From NCBI RefSeq assembly GCF_011777505.1, contig NZ_JAATJT010000003.1, forward strand, positions 609,265 through 673,264: 64,000 nucleotides of DNA. The letters are read 5' to 3'. The position numbers and the translations under genes are program-made. This DNA comes from Gaetbulibacter sp. S0825 (GTDB lineage Bacteria > Bacteroidota > Bacteroidia > Flavobacteriales > Flavobacteriaceae). This document shows positions 44,889 through 54,142 of the stretch, in pieces (position 1 is the stretch's first letter; each line of letters opens with the position of its first letter). Under the pieces are notes generated by a model. That model saw nothing but the letters and a program-made list of their open reading frames with translations, was not told where the DNA came from and ran no database searches.

Positions 44889-47800
44889 GTTTTTCAAACT
44901 TTTCCACCTGTTTATTTAATTGATTTGAACGTACAGTTAATTTATATACATAAACTCCTTTTCCAATTTTTTCACCAAAGTCGTCTCTTCCATCCCAAAC
45001 AATATCTTTAGATACGGAACTTGTAGACTTTAATCCTCCGTTGGTTTGACCGTTTAAAGTCCTAACGAGTTTTCCAGAAACTGTGAATACTTGTACTGAA
45101 ACGTCTAAAACCTCCGAACTATTGTGGTTGAACCAAAATTCTGTGTAATTAACAAAAGGATTTGGATAATTCAACACATTATCGATAACTAGTGACTCAT
45201 TTTCGTCGTAAACCACAAATTGTATCTCAGCAGTCGATGAATTGTTGTAAACATCCCATGCCTTGAGGGTTAATGTGTGTAACCCTGGCTCTAAATCTCT
45301 AAATGGATAGGTTACTGTCCCATTTTGGTAATCGTCAACTTCGGTGGTATAGTAATCATTTAACTTATACGGATTAGTTTCATCACCATCTAAAATGGCA
45401 ATAATATCGTGACCAATTCCGCTTGCTGTATTAATGCCGTTTTCATCTTGCAGTTTTGCTAACAAAGTTGGAGATTCATTGGTAATTCCTCCATACACAA
45501 AGCTTTCATCGTTCATAAATAGATTAATAATAGGACCTTCATTATCTTCTGGTGCATTGTTATTAATTCCTCCAATTTGTATATCAAAATTAGCGCCTGC
45601 TTGATCTTGTAATGGGTTGTCATTTTTAGCATAGAAGCTTATTTTACCATTCCCAACTGGAACACCAATATCTCTAGGTACTACAAAATCAAACTCAAAA
45701 ACACCATTGACGATGGTTGCCTGACCTCTAAATATGGTTTCCCCAAGTGTTTTATAGTCCATAACCACTCTTTGACCACCGTTGGTGGTACCATCGTTTG
45801 ATAAGGTTTGTCTATCAATTTCCTTATCAAAAATTGTAGTAGTAACCACACCATTATAATTGGTTAACACAATTCCTGATTCATCAACAACTTCTCCTTT
45901 AATCTTTGCTCGACCTAATGCTTGTAACACATCAATATTACTAGTTATTGGCACATCATTTATTTCGGTAAGTCTAACACTTGGTTTTGGCAATGCTAGT
46001 TTCATGGCTGGATCGCCAATAAAAAACACTAATCGCCTTTGGCTAACTCCAGAAATACGAGGATCGTTTTTAGTTAAGCGCAATGCTTCTGCCATTGAAG
46101 GATAGTCGTTAGTCCCAAACGCAAACATATATTCACCCAAAACAACATTAAAAGACACACCAACACTTACAAAAATTTGTCGTGTCGTAGTTATTAGCCC
46201 AATTGCTCCTCCTTTTTTGTTCCAATATAAGTACTCTCCTGCTGTGACACGTAAAGGGTTATCAAATTTTGTATACTCACAGGTTACTGTTACAAAACAA
46301 TTTAGTTTGCATATATTTTTAAGTTCTTGGGCGTTTATTTTATCGAAGATTCGTTCGCTTGCCAATCCATCTTCACCTCCATGCCCAAAATAATTAACTA
46401 CTAATGCACCTACTTCTATATTATCGAAAATAGCCTTATTTACTGATGGATACCTTTCTCCTCCTGCTGTTGATTGCTGCACAAATGCATCCGTATGTAC
46501 CTTTATCGCATTAATAAATGGCTTGTTTTGTGTAATATCATTTGCGATATCATCCGTTGTTTGTTGCAAAATCCCTTCCCATGACTCGTCTACATCATCA
46601 GAAACCACCATGACATTATTACGCCAATTACCATAAGCCTCTTCTTGATAATAGGATTCTATTTTATCGACAAGTTCTCTAGCTCTTTGAGGTGTGTCGG
46701 CTAAAACTCTACCTACTGCTATATCTAATTTATCTGAAGAATGCATAGTTCCTTCATTTAGATCCATCATACCAAAAAAATCATCAGACACAAACGAGCT
46801 GGATAAACTAAAACTATTTAACGAATGCCAAGAAGGAACAACGTTGGTGTTATTTGAGACTCTATCTTTATAATCAAAGGATGCATCTCCAAACAAGCAT
46901 AGATATTTTAATCTATTAGTTGGTGTACTAGCATTATCATAGACGTATTTTACAAAATTCCTGATTCCTGATATATCTTGGTTACCAGAACTAAACTCAT
47001 TATATATATTTTGCAATGTGTAAACCTTAACGTTCAATTTATTTTTGTCTCTGTTTATTTGTGCTAACCGTTCAGCTTGACCAAGCATGTCTTCTCTAGC
47101 AATAATAATATAATCCACGTCTTGAAACTGCCCTTGAGCATTTTCAAATACAGTTCCCTTTATATTTTGATTAACTACTCGAGATTTTGATTCACTTTTT
47201 GGCGTGTGAAAATCCGAATCATCTATTGCAATATATTTTCTTTCTTCTCCTAATTGTGCTTTAAAACTTAATGTATTTGAAGCATCACTATTTTGTATGG
47301 ATGTAATATTATACTTGTCGGTAACATCCCAAACTTCGGTAATATTTGAAGCATTAGATAAATCGTACTGACCAATTCCAGATAATAGCGGGACATTATT
47401 GTTTTTAAATAGAAATTGTTCTCCTACTCCTTCTAAACTTCTAGTGGCTTCAATTGAAATATAATCCAAATAGCCCTCAGAAGTTGGATTACCATTATTA
47501 TTATAGGTGAGATTTACCGATATATTTCCAGACGTAACATTAATGTTGCCATTAAAAAAATCTTGTGTTGCAAGAATAGGACTGTTTATTGCAGGAAAAG
47601 TAAAATTATCTACATCTGTACCATTTACCCTAACTCGCATACTTGTTTGCACAACTCCAACTGCTGCTGCATAAACCTTTAAAGCTACAGGCTCAGAAGT
47701 CACTATATTTTTCACTTCAAAATCAAATACTTTATCTGGGTCAAAATCGAACCTATCTCCAAACCAACGTCTTCCTAATTTAGCAAGGTTGTACTCATCT

Positions 47801-48720
47801 AACTCATGAAACTGATAATCGTGAAATGTATTAATAGTAGTATTTGCAACTCCTACAGGCTCAATATAATCTTGTACTTGTTTTGCATTGCCACCTGAAT
47901 TTACATTTATAAAGTAATATGCCTTATCGGTATATGCATTAATGTTGGTATTGCTTTCACTATTATAACCCTTTGGTCCTTCACCATAAAATAATATATA
48001 ATCGTTATTATTAAATTTACCGTCTTCACCACCAATAACTTCTATAGGGTTCTCTGTTAAATCTAAAGGATAATACACCGAATTTCGCATTGGCAACATA
48101 TTACCTCCTTGTCCAAATACTCTAATAGATCTTGGATCAATATTATTCATACTAATACCCAAACTACTTAAAAAGCTTCTAGACAATTTAAATACTCCCG
48201 TTTGTTCAATATAAAACTTATACCAATCTCCCTGGTTTAAAACCGAATTAACAATAACTCTACTTGACGCCCCACTTCTATTAGCTTGATTAAAATTATA
48301 TGTTATAGTAAAGCTTCTAACTTTTTTATAAATACCATTATCATTAATAATTGGAGACATTTCAAAATAAACAGATCGTTTACCTCTACTATTTGTGTTT
48401 TTTATTAATAATTGTATTTTTTTTGGAATAGTTTCTAACCTAATATCTTTTAATTCATTTTTAGATATTGTTAAGTAAGATATATTAGAAATTTTTAAGG
48501 AATTTTCATTAACCAAACCATTAGACTCCCATTGGCTTATATATTTTAATCCACTTACATGGTCGAAACTAAAATTAGAATTATTAAATGACGGCACTTC
48601 TACTTTTGAAGAAGAGGTAGACAGTGTTCTAGTGCCATTCCAATCAATAGTAAATTGTTTTTGTTGAGAATAGCTTAATGATGTGGTTAATAAAATAATA
48701 GAAAAAAGAAATTTCTTCAT
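44875..48720 (-). CDS. porU: T9SS C-terminal signal peptidase / sortase PorU
   Basis: Gingipain-type C25 cysteine protease on the cell surface that removes the sorting domain of T9SS cargo and attaches it to a surface glycolipid. The ATG at 48720 (not the frame opening at 48759) gives MKKFLFSIILLTTSLSYSQQ, a signal peptide, and 1281 residues. The catalytic dyad is His780 in FGHGGEDG and Cys814 in VTVTCEYTKF; the 34-residue spacing is close to that in Porphyromonas PorU. The C-terminus carries its own sorting-like domain (LNYPNPFVNYTEFWF, GKGVYVYKL). Confidence 0.95.
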   Translation of the reverse strand: MKKFLFSIILLTTSLSYSQQKQFTIDWNGTRTLSTSSSKVEVPSFNNSNFSFDHVSGLKYISQWESNGLVNENSLKISNISYLTISKNELKDIRLETIPKKIQLLIKNTNSRGKRSVYFEMSPIINDNGIYKKVRSFTITYNFNQANRSGASSRVIVNSVLNQGDWYKFYIEQTGVFKLSRSFLSSLGISMNNIDPRSIRVFGQGGNMLPMRNSVYYPLDLTENPIEVIGGEDGKFNNNDYILFYGEGPKGYNSESNTNINAYTDKAYYFINVNSGGNAKQVQDYIEPVGVANTTINTFHDYQFHELDEYNLAKLGRRWFGDRFDFDPDKVFDFEVKNIVTSEPVALKVYAAAVGVVQTSMRVRVNGTDVDNFTFPAINSPILATQDFFNGNINVTSGNISVNLTYNNNGNPTSEGYLDYISIEATRSLEGVGEQFLFKNNNVPLLSGIGQYDLSNASNITEVWDVTDKYNITSIQNSDASNTLSFKAQLGEERKYIAIDDSDFHTPKSESKSRVVNQNIKGTVFENAQGQFQDVDYIIIAREDMLGQAERLAQINRDKNKLNVKVYTLQNIYNEFSSGNQDISGIRNFVKYVYDNASTPTNRLKYLCLFGDASFDYKDRVSNNTNVVPSWHSLNSFSLSSSFVSDDFFGMMDLNEGTMHSSDKLDIAVGRVLADTPQRARELVDKIESYYQEEAYGNWRNNVMVVSDDVDESWEGILQQTTDDIANDITQNKPFINAIKVHTDAFVQQSTAGGERYPSVNKAIFDNIEVGALVVNYFGHGGEDGLASERIFDKINAQELKNICKLNCFVTVTCEYTKFDNPLRVTAGEYLYWNKKGGAIGLITTTRQIFVSVGVSFNVVLGEYMFAFGTNDYPSMAEALRLTKNDPRISGVSQRRLVFFIGDPAMKLALPKPSVRLTEINDVPITSNIDVLQALGRAKIKGEVVDESGIVLTNYNGVVTTTIFDKEIDRQTLSNDGTTNGGQRVVMDYKTLGETIFRGQATIVNGVFEFDFVVPRDIGVPVGNGKISFYAKNDNPLQDQAGANFDIQIGGINNNAPEDNEGPIINLFMNDESFVYGGITNESPTLLAKLQDENGINTASGIGHDIIAILDGDETNPYKLNDYYTTEVDDYQNGTVTYPFRDLEPGLHTLTLKAWDVYNNSSTAEIQFVVYDENESLVIDNVLNYPNPFVNYTEFWFNHNSSEVLDVSVQVFTVSGKLVRTLNGQTNGGLKSTSSVSKDIVWDGRDDFGEKIGKGVYVYKLTVRSNQLNKQVEKFEKLVIL

Positions 48721-48772
48721 AAAAGAATTAACGCTGGTTATTTGGGTATAGTATAGCAATATTAATTTTGTT

Positions 48773-48780
48773 CAAAGTTA
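48773..48780 (-). promoter_or_regulatory. porU promoter -7 box
   Basis: TAACTTTG on the minus strand matches TAnnTTTG, 53 bases before the porU ATG, in the 242-base divergent gap to gldJ. A weaker TATCTTTA at 48908-48915 on the plus strand could serve gldJ. No TTG -33 box is seen for either. Confidence 0.45.
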
Positions 48781-48962
48781 CGATAATAAATAATGATAAA
48801 CTGCGTTTTAGAGTAACAAAATTAGGCAGAAAGAGGATTAAAAATCCGATATTCTGTATAAAAAATAGGATGAAATGCACATTTTTTTCAAAAAAACCTT
48901 GTGTTATTATCTTTAATTACTATATTGCAACACCAAATATTAAACTGACTTACTTAAAAAGT

Positions 48963-50639
48963 ATGGATATGAAAAACGCCGCAACACTAAGAATAATGCT
49001 AGTTCTAGCATTATCACTATCAATGTTTAGTTGTAAAAAATCATCTAATTCTAAGAACACTTCTAGAGGAACTGGATGGGCAATTAACTCAAATGATGGA
49101 GGATTTCAATACAACACAAACTTTAAAGAGCAGGCAACTGCTCCTGGTTTAGCATTTATTGAAGGAGGAACTTTTACCATGGGTAAAGTTCAAGACGATG
49201 TGATGCACGATTGGAATAATACTCCAAATCAGCAACACGTACAATCGTTCTATATGGATGAGACCGAAGTTACCAATATGATGTACATGGAGTACTTAGA
49301 TTGGATTAAAAGAGTTTATCCGCCAGAAGACCCAAATTTTAAAGCTATCTATAATGGTGCGCTTCCAGACACATTGGTTTGGAGAAACCGTTTAGGATAC
49401 AACGAAATGATGACTAACGAATATTTACGTCATCCTGGATATGCCGAATATCCTGTGGTTGGTGTGAGCTGGATTCAAGCTGTAGAATATGCAAATTGGA
49501 GAACAGATAGAGTTAACGAAATGTACCTTGAAAGACAAGGGTATTTAGCTCGTGACGCTAAAAATACTGCCACTGCAGATGCTAATTTTAGTACAGACAC
49601 CTATATAAATGCTCCAAAGGAAGTTTATGGAGGTAATGAGGAAATTGTAAGAACAGATAACAACAATATTAAAACTGATGCTGATGGTAATGAAAGTAAT
49701 GTCTATGCTAACAGAGGTACAGGAATTTTATCTCCAAAATACAGACTACCAACAGAAGTTGAGTGGGAATATGCTGCTTTAGGGCTTACTGAATTAAGAA
49801 GCTATAATGTATATAGAGGGCGTAAAAAATATCCATGGGATGGACAATATACGCGTTCAGGAAGTCGTAAAGTACGTGGTGACCAATTAGCTAACTTTAA
49901 GCAAGGAAAAGGTGACTATGGTGGAATTTCAGGATGGTCTGATGATGGTGCTGATATTACTGCTCAAGTAAGATCCTACGAACCTAACGATCATGGTTTA
50001 TATGATATGGCAGGAAATGTTGCCGAATGGGTTGCAGATGTTTACAGACCTATTGTAGATGACGAATTTAACGACTTTAACTACTATCGTGGTAATGTGT
50101 ATACTAAAAATGCCATTAACGAAGACGGTACAGTTAAAATAGTAACGACTAACGATATTGTTTATGACACTTTAAGTAATGGTAAAGTAATTGCTAGAAA
50201 CTTACCTGGTGAAATAGCACAAGTTCCTGTTGACGAAAACGAAACATACTTAAGAAACAACTTTGATACTAGTGACAACCGTAACTTTAGAGATGGTGAC
50301 AAGCGTTCGTCTCGTTACTTCGAAAGCTTTAATGAAAGTGAAGAAGGTGAAGATGCTTCAACTACAAAGAAAATGTATAATGCTCCAAGGCATAATGTAG
50401 AAGTAGATTCGGCTGGAAACTTAATTAGAGAATACGATAAAACCAATGCAAGAACATCTTTAATTAGTGACGAAGTTCGTGTTTACAAAGGTGGATCATG
50501 GAGAGATAGAGCTTATTGGTTAGATCCTGCACAAAGACGCTACTTCCCACAAGATATGGCAACAGACTATATTGGATTTAGATGTGCAATGTCTAGAATT
50601 GGATCGAAATCTAAACAAAAGAACAAAAAGAAAAATTAA
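48963..50639 (+). CDS. gldJ: Gliding motility lipoprotein GldJ
   Basis: Outer-membrane-associated lipoprotein needed for gliding and for T9SS assembly in Flavobacterium. The frame is open from 48768, but the ATG at 48963 (or 48969) gives a lipoprotein signal peptide ending LSMFSC with Cys24. The mature protein has a formylglycine-generating-enzyme-like (SUMF1) fold: FIEGGTFTMGKVQDD, VTNMMYMEYLDW, YRLPTEVEWEYAA, YDMAGNVAEWVADVY and GGSWRDRAY...GFRCAM. The active-site cysteines of true FGE are not evident, so it is a structural relative. Ends in a Lys-rich tail. Divergent from porU. Confidence 0.95.
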   Translation: MDMKNAATLRIMLVLALSLSMFSCKKSSNSKNTSRGTGWAINSNDGGFQYNTNFKEQATAPGLAFIEGGTFTMGKVQDDVMHDWNNTPNQQHVQSFYMDETEVTNMMYMEYLDWIKRVYPPEDPNFKAIYNGALPDTLVWRNRLGYNEMMTNEYLRHPGYAEYPVVGVSWIQAVEYANWRTDRVNEMYLERQGYLARDAKNTATADANFSTDTYINAPKEVYGGNEEIVRTDNNNIKTDADGNESNVYANRGTGILSPKYRLPTEVEWEYAALGLTELRSYNVYRGRKKYPWDGQYTRSGSRKVRGDQLANFKQGKGDYGGISGWSDDGADITAQVRSYEPNDHGLYDMAGNVAEWVADVYRPIVDDEFNDFNYYRGNVYTKNAINEDGTVKIVTTNDIVYDTLSNGKVIARNLPGEIAQVPVDENETYLRNNFDTSDNRNFRDGDKRSSRYFESFNESEEGEDASTTKKMYNAPRHNVEVDSAGNLIREYDKTNARTSLISDEVRVYKGGSWRDRAYWLDPAQRRYFPQDMATDYIGFRCAMSRIGSKSKQKNKKKN

Positions 50640-50659
50640 ACTTTTTAAGTTATAAAATT

Positions 50660-50694
50660 AAAGTCCTAACGGTTTCGTTGGGACTTTTTTTATT
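50660..50694 (+). terminator. Intrinsic terminator behind gldJ
   Basis: AAAGTCC and GGGACTTT arms with an inner AAC/GTT pairing form a hairpin, followed by seven T. It lies about 20 bases beyond the gldJ stop and just before murF. Confidence 0.8.
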
Positions 50695-50705
50695 ACATTT
50701 AATCT

Positions 50706-51986
50706 ATGAACATCGAAGCACTACATAAACTTTTTTTAAAGCACCCAACGGTATGTACAGACACCAGAAAAATCACTAAAGACTGTTTGTTTTTTGCTTT
50801 AAAAGGCGACAACTTTAACGGAAATCTATTTGCAGAAGATGCTTTGGCAAAAGGCGCAAAATATGTGGTCGTAGATGATAAGGCAGTTGCTTTAAATGAT
50901 AGTTATGTTCTTGTAGAAGATGTACTCAACACGCTTCAAAAGTTAGCAAATTACCATCGTAACTTTTTAGGATTAAAAATAATAGCCCTCACAGGAAGCA
51001 ATGGCAAAACCACTACTAAAGAACTTATTAATTCTGTTTTGTCAAAAAAGTATAAAACTACAGCTACCGTTGGTAATTTAAACAATCACATTGGAGTACC
51101 TTTAACATTGCTTTCAATGGATAATGCTACCCAAATAGGTATTGTTGAAATGGGAGCAAATCACCAAAAAGAAATTGAATTTTTATGCGCAATCGCTCAA
51201 CCAGATTATGGATACATTACCAATTTTGGAAAAGCACATTTAGAAGGTTTTGGAAGTATTGAAGGTGTTATTAAAGGCAAAAGTGAATTATACGATTTCT
51301 TGAAAGCACATGACAAACTTATTTTTATCAATGCCAATGATTCAACGCAAGTAAAGCAATTAAATAACTATCAAAACTCATATAGTTTTGGTAATAATAC
51401 ATCTAATTGTAATATTGAGTTTATAGAAGCTAATCCTTTTGTAATTGCTAAATATGACGACACCATTATTGAAAGCCAATTAATTGGGGCTTATAACTTT
51501 AATAATATCTCTGCAGCAATAACAATTGGTAAGTATTTTAAAGTTTCAACTCAAGAAATTAAAAACGCTATTGAAAGCTATATCCCAGAAAACAATCGCT
51601 CACAAATCATACAAAAAGGCACCAATAAAATAATACTTGACGCTTACAATGCAAACCCATCTAGTATGGTTGCTGCGTTGGAAAATTTTGAAATACAAAA
51701 AGACACATTAAAAATAGCTATTCTGGGAGATATGTTTGAGCTTGGTAAAGAGGCTCAAAAAGAACATCAATATATCGCAGATTTGGCATCAACTATGCCT
51801 TTTAATCACTTAATTTTAGTTGGAGAAAACTTTAATAAAACCAAGATTGTTTCTCCTAAAGTATCAGTATTTAAGTCATTTCAAGATTTTAAAACTAACT
51901 TTAATTTTTCACAACTTGACAAAGCCACCATACTCATTAAAGGCTCAAGAGGCATGGCTTTAGAGCGTGTTTTGGAAATAATATAA
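50706..51986 (+). CDS. murF: UDP-MurNAc-tripeptide--D-Ala-D-Ala ligase MurF
   Basis: Adds D-Ala-D-Ala to complete the UDP-MurNAc-pentapeptide. 426 residues. The ATP loop TGSNGKTTT lies at 96-104, with VEMGANHQKEIEFL, ITNFGKAHLEGFGS, AYNFNNISAAITI and DAYNANPSSM all typical of MurF. In many phyla it sits between murE and mraY in the dcw cluster; here it lies alone after gldJ, with only 12 bases from the gldJ terminator. No promoter box is evident. Confidence 0.96.
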   Translation: MNIEALHKLFLKHPTVCTDTRKITKDCLFFALKGDNFNGNLFAEDALAKGAKYVVVDDKAVALNDSYVLVEDVLNTLQKLANYHRNFLGLKIIALTGSNGKTTTKELINSVLSKKYKTTATVGNLNNHIGVPLTLLSMDNATQIGIVEMGANHQKEIEFLCAIAQPDYGYITNFGKAHLEGFGSIEGVIKGKSELYDFLKAHDKLIFINANDSTQVKQLNNYQNSYSFGNNTSNCNIEFIEANPFVIAKYDDTIIESQLIGAYNFNNISAAITIGKYFKVSTQEIKNAIESYIPENNRSQIIQKGTNKIILDAYNANPSSMVAALENFEIQKDTLKIAILGDMFELGKEAQKEHQYIADLASTMPFNHLILVGENFNKTKIVSPKVSVFKSFQDFKTNFNFSQLDKATILIKGSRGMALERVLEII

Positions 51987-52040
51987 TTTGGTGTTATAAG
52001 AAAAAACCGTTAGCTTACATTTATTATTCACCTATTAGAT

Positions 52041-52709
52041 ATGAAACAACTACTCAAAATTTTAACAATCTTTTGTTTCTTTAACTCACATGCTCAAACT
52101 GACATTAAGGAGTTTTATTTCTCAAAGAATAATAATGTCATCCCTAAAATTTTTAAATATGTTAATCTAAATGATTCTACTGACCAATTTTTTTGGAAAG
52201 TAATTTATGATAAAGAGAAAGACCTATTAACTACAGAAGGTTTTAATGAAGATTTTTTTAAATTCAATTCTTTCGTTGAGAAGTATATAAAAAATGGAAC
52301 TATTGTAGTGGAATTCATAAATTATGAAAAACTCCTGTTTTCATTTAAAAAAGAACATATTGGTGAAATAGTTGAAAATAATGTTATCAAGTGGGATGAT
52401 GATGAAGAGTATAAATACCAAATAAAAATAACAAGCGAGTATGGAAATACTACATTAATCAAGAAAAGAAAGTTTATTGGTTATGAAACTATTCAAGTAA
52501 ATGGCAAATCATACAATTGCGTGAAATTTATGGAAAACTATGTAAATACATTTCATGACCAAAATGTAACTTTTAAATTTCATCAAATTACCTATTATAC
52601 CTCAAATTTAGGAATGATAAAATGCATAAAATATTTTGATGATGAAACTTTAGTATACGAATTATCATCAATCCTAACAGATAAAGAATTCGACAATCTG
52701 AAAGATTAA
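52041..52709 (+). CDS. Unrecognised secreted protein
   Basis: 222 residues with a signal peptide (MKQLLKILTIFCFFNSHAQ). The mature part is rich in Lys, Asn, Phe and Tyr and looks mostly beta: FKYVNLNDSTDQFFWKV, TIVVEFINYEKLLFSF, KYQIKITSEYGNTTLI and KFHQITYYTSNLGMIKC. It contains two Cys only (in SYNCVKF and MIKCIKYF), which could pair. No family recognised; likely periplasmic or surface. Its own terminator follows at 52747-52776. Confidence 0.7.
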   Translation: MKQLLKILTIFCFFNSHAQTDIKEFYFSKNNNVIPKIFKYVNLNDSTDQFFWKVIYDKEKDLLTTEGFNEDFFKFNSFVEKYIKNGTIVVEFINYEKLLFSFKKEHIGEIVENNVIKWDDDEEYKYQIKITSEYGNTTLIKKRKFIGYETIQVNGKSYNCVKFMENYVNTFHDQNVTFKFHQITYYTSNLGMIKCIKYFDDETLVYELSSILTDKEFDNLKD

Positions 52710-52746
52710 ATTAAAAAGCAATGATTTATATATTGAATTTAAAACA

Positions 52747-52776
52747 AAAAAATCCACACATTAGTGTGGATTTTTT
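52747..52776. terminator. Bidirectional intrinsic terminator
   Basis: AATCCACAC (52751-52759) and GTGTGGATT (52764-52772) pair around a 4-base loop, with an A run before and a T run after. It can end the secreted-protein gene on the plus strand and the tRNA-Val transcript on the minus strand. Confidence 0.85.
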
Positions 52777-52784
52777 AATTTTTG

Positions 52785-52859
52785 TGGGCGCAGAGGGATT
52801 CGAACCCCCGACCCCTTGGGTGTAAACCAAGTGCTCTGAACCAACTGAGCTATGCGCCC
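52785..52859 (-). tRNA. tRNA-Val (anticodon TAC)
   Basis: 75-nt cloverleaf on the minus strand. The acceptor stem GGGCGCA/TGCGCCC is fully paired, with discriminator A. The anticodon stem CTTGG/CCAAG holds the loop TTTACAC, so the anticodon is TAC. The T loop contains GGTTCGAATCC. CCA is not encoded. It has a strong own promoter at 52874-52904. Confidence 0.96.
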
Positions 52860-52873
52860 TCTAAATTGGACTG

Positions 52874-52904
52874 CAAATATAAGTCAGTTTTTTAATCTAA
52901 CAAA
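52874..52904 (-). promoter_or_regulatory. tRNA-Val promoter, TTTG-N19-TATATTTG
   Basis: On the minus strand TTTG (52901-52904) and TATATTTG (52874-52881) match both boxes of the Bacteroidota promoter consensus with 19 bases between TTG and TA. Transcription would begin only a few bases before the tRNA 5' end. It is the best promoter match in the window. Confidence 0.75.
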
Positions 52905-52921
52905 CATTTTTAAATAATTTT

Positions 52922-54139
52922 CTAAATAATTTCAGCTACTACAAATGTGCTTCCTCCAACATAAATTAAGTCATCACTTTTTGCTTGTTTTTTAGCAAAC
53001 TCAAGCGCTTCATTTACCGTATTATAAGCACTTCCCTTATAGCTTTTTTTAGTAAAATACTTCTCTAAAATAGTTGCATCAAGCCCTCTTGGGATATTTG
53101 GTTTGCAGAAATAATAAGCAGCATTTTTTGGAAACAGATCAATAATACTATCTACATTTTTATCATTTACCATACCTATTACCAGGTGTAGTTTGTTAAA
53201 TTCTTCTTTTGCTAGTTGTTGCATTACATACGTAAGTCCTTCCCTATTATGAGCCGTGTCACAAATAATTTTAGGTCCATATTGCAATGTTTGCCAACGA
53301 CCTAATAATCCTGTGTTTTTTACAACATTTTTGAGTCCTTTTGCAGTTTGCTTTTCAGAGGTATTATAACCAAGCGATTGCAAAGCGGTTAAGGTTTGTG
53401 CTACAGTTTTAATATTTTTTACTTGATAGCTTCCTTTTAAATCAGATTCGTATGCTTTTTTAATGGTTTGGTCTGCAAAATAAATAGGAGCATTATTTTC
53501 TTTGGCTATTCTTCTAAAAATAGACGTGGTTTCCTTTTGCGTTTCGCCTATAACAACAGGAATATTTGGTTTAATTATTCCAGCTTTTTCATGTGCTATT
53601 AGTTCTAAGGTGTCGCCTAAAAATTGTGTGTGATCGAGTCCAATATTCGTAATTACTGATACTTGAGGCGTAATAATATTGGTAGAGTCTAATCGTCCTC
53701 CCAATCCCACTTCTATTATGGCTACATCAACATTCTGTTTTGCAAAATAATCGAAAGCCATTCCAACGGTCATTTCAAAAAAAGACAATTTATGGTTTTC
53801 TAAAAATGATTTATTTCTTTTAATAAATTGGATGACAAATTGCTTGCTAACAACCTTACCATTTACTTTTATACGTTCTCTAAAATCTTTTAAATGTGGT
53901 GATGTATATAATCCTACTTTAAAACCAGCTTCTTGCAACACCGAAGCAAGCATGTGGCTAGTAGAACCTTTACCATTGGTTCCAGCTACGTGAATGGATT
54001 TAAACTTTTTTTCGGGATAATTTAAGTGTTTCGCTAAAGCCAGTGTATTTGTAAGGTCTTTTTTAAAAGCGATTTTACCTTTGTTTTGATACATTGGCAA
54101 TTGGCTAAACATCCAATTTACAGTATCGAAATAATTCAT
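52922..54139 (-). CDS. folC: Folylpolyglutamate synthase / dihydrofolate synthase
   Basis: Adds glutamate to dihydropteroate and folates. 405 residues. The Mur-like ATP loop GTNGKGST lies at 53-60, followed by VGLYTSPHLKDFRERI, EVGLGGRLDSTNII with the metal-binding Asp, and TNIGLDHTQFLGDT. The C-terminal domain has CDTAHNREGL. Last gene of the exbB-exbD-tonB-folC run, 3 bases after tonB, so probably co-transcribed with an unrelated system. Confidence 0.95.
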   Translation of the reverse strand: MNYFDTVNWMFSQLPMYQNKGKIAFKKDLTNTLALAKHLNYPEKKFKSIHVAGTNGKGSTSHMLASVLQEAGFKVGLYTSPHLKDFRERIKVNGKVVSKQFVIQFIKRNKSFLENHKLSFFEMTVGMAFDYFAKQNVDVAIIEVGLGGRLDSTNIITPQVSVITNIGLDHTQFLGDTLELIAHEKAGIIKPNIPVVIGETQKETTSIFRRIAKENNAPIYFADQTIKKAYESDLKGSYQVKNIKTVAQTLTALQSLGYNTSEKQTAKGLKNVVKNTGLLGRWQTLQYGPKIICDTAHNREGLTYVMQQLAKEEFNKLHLVIGMVNDKNVDSIIDLFPKNAAYYFCKPNIPRGLDATILEKYFTKKSYKGSAYNTVNEALEFAKKQAKSDDLIYVGGSTFVVAEII

Positions 54140-54142
54140 AAG

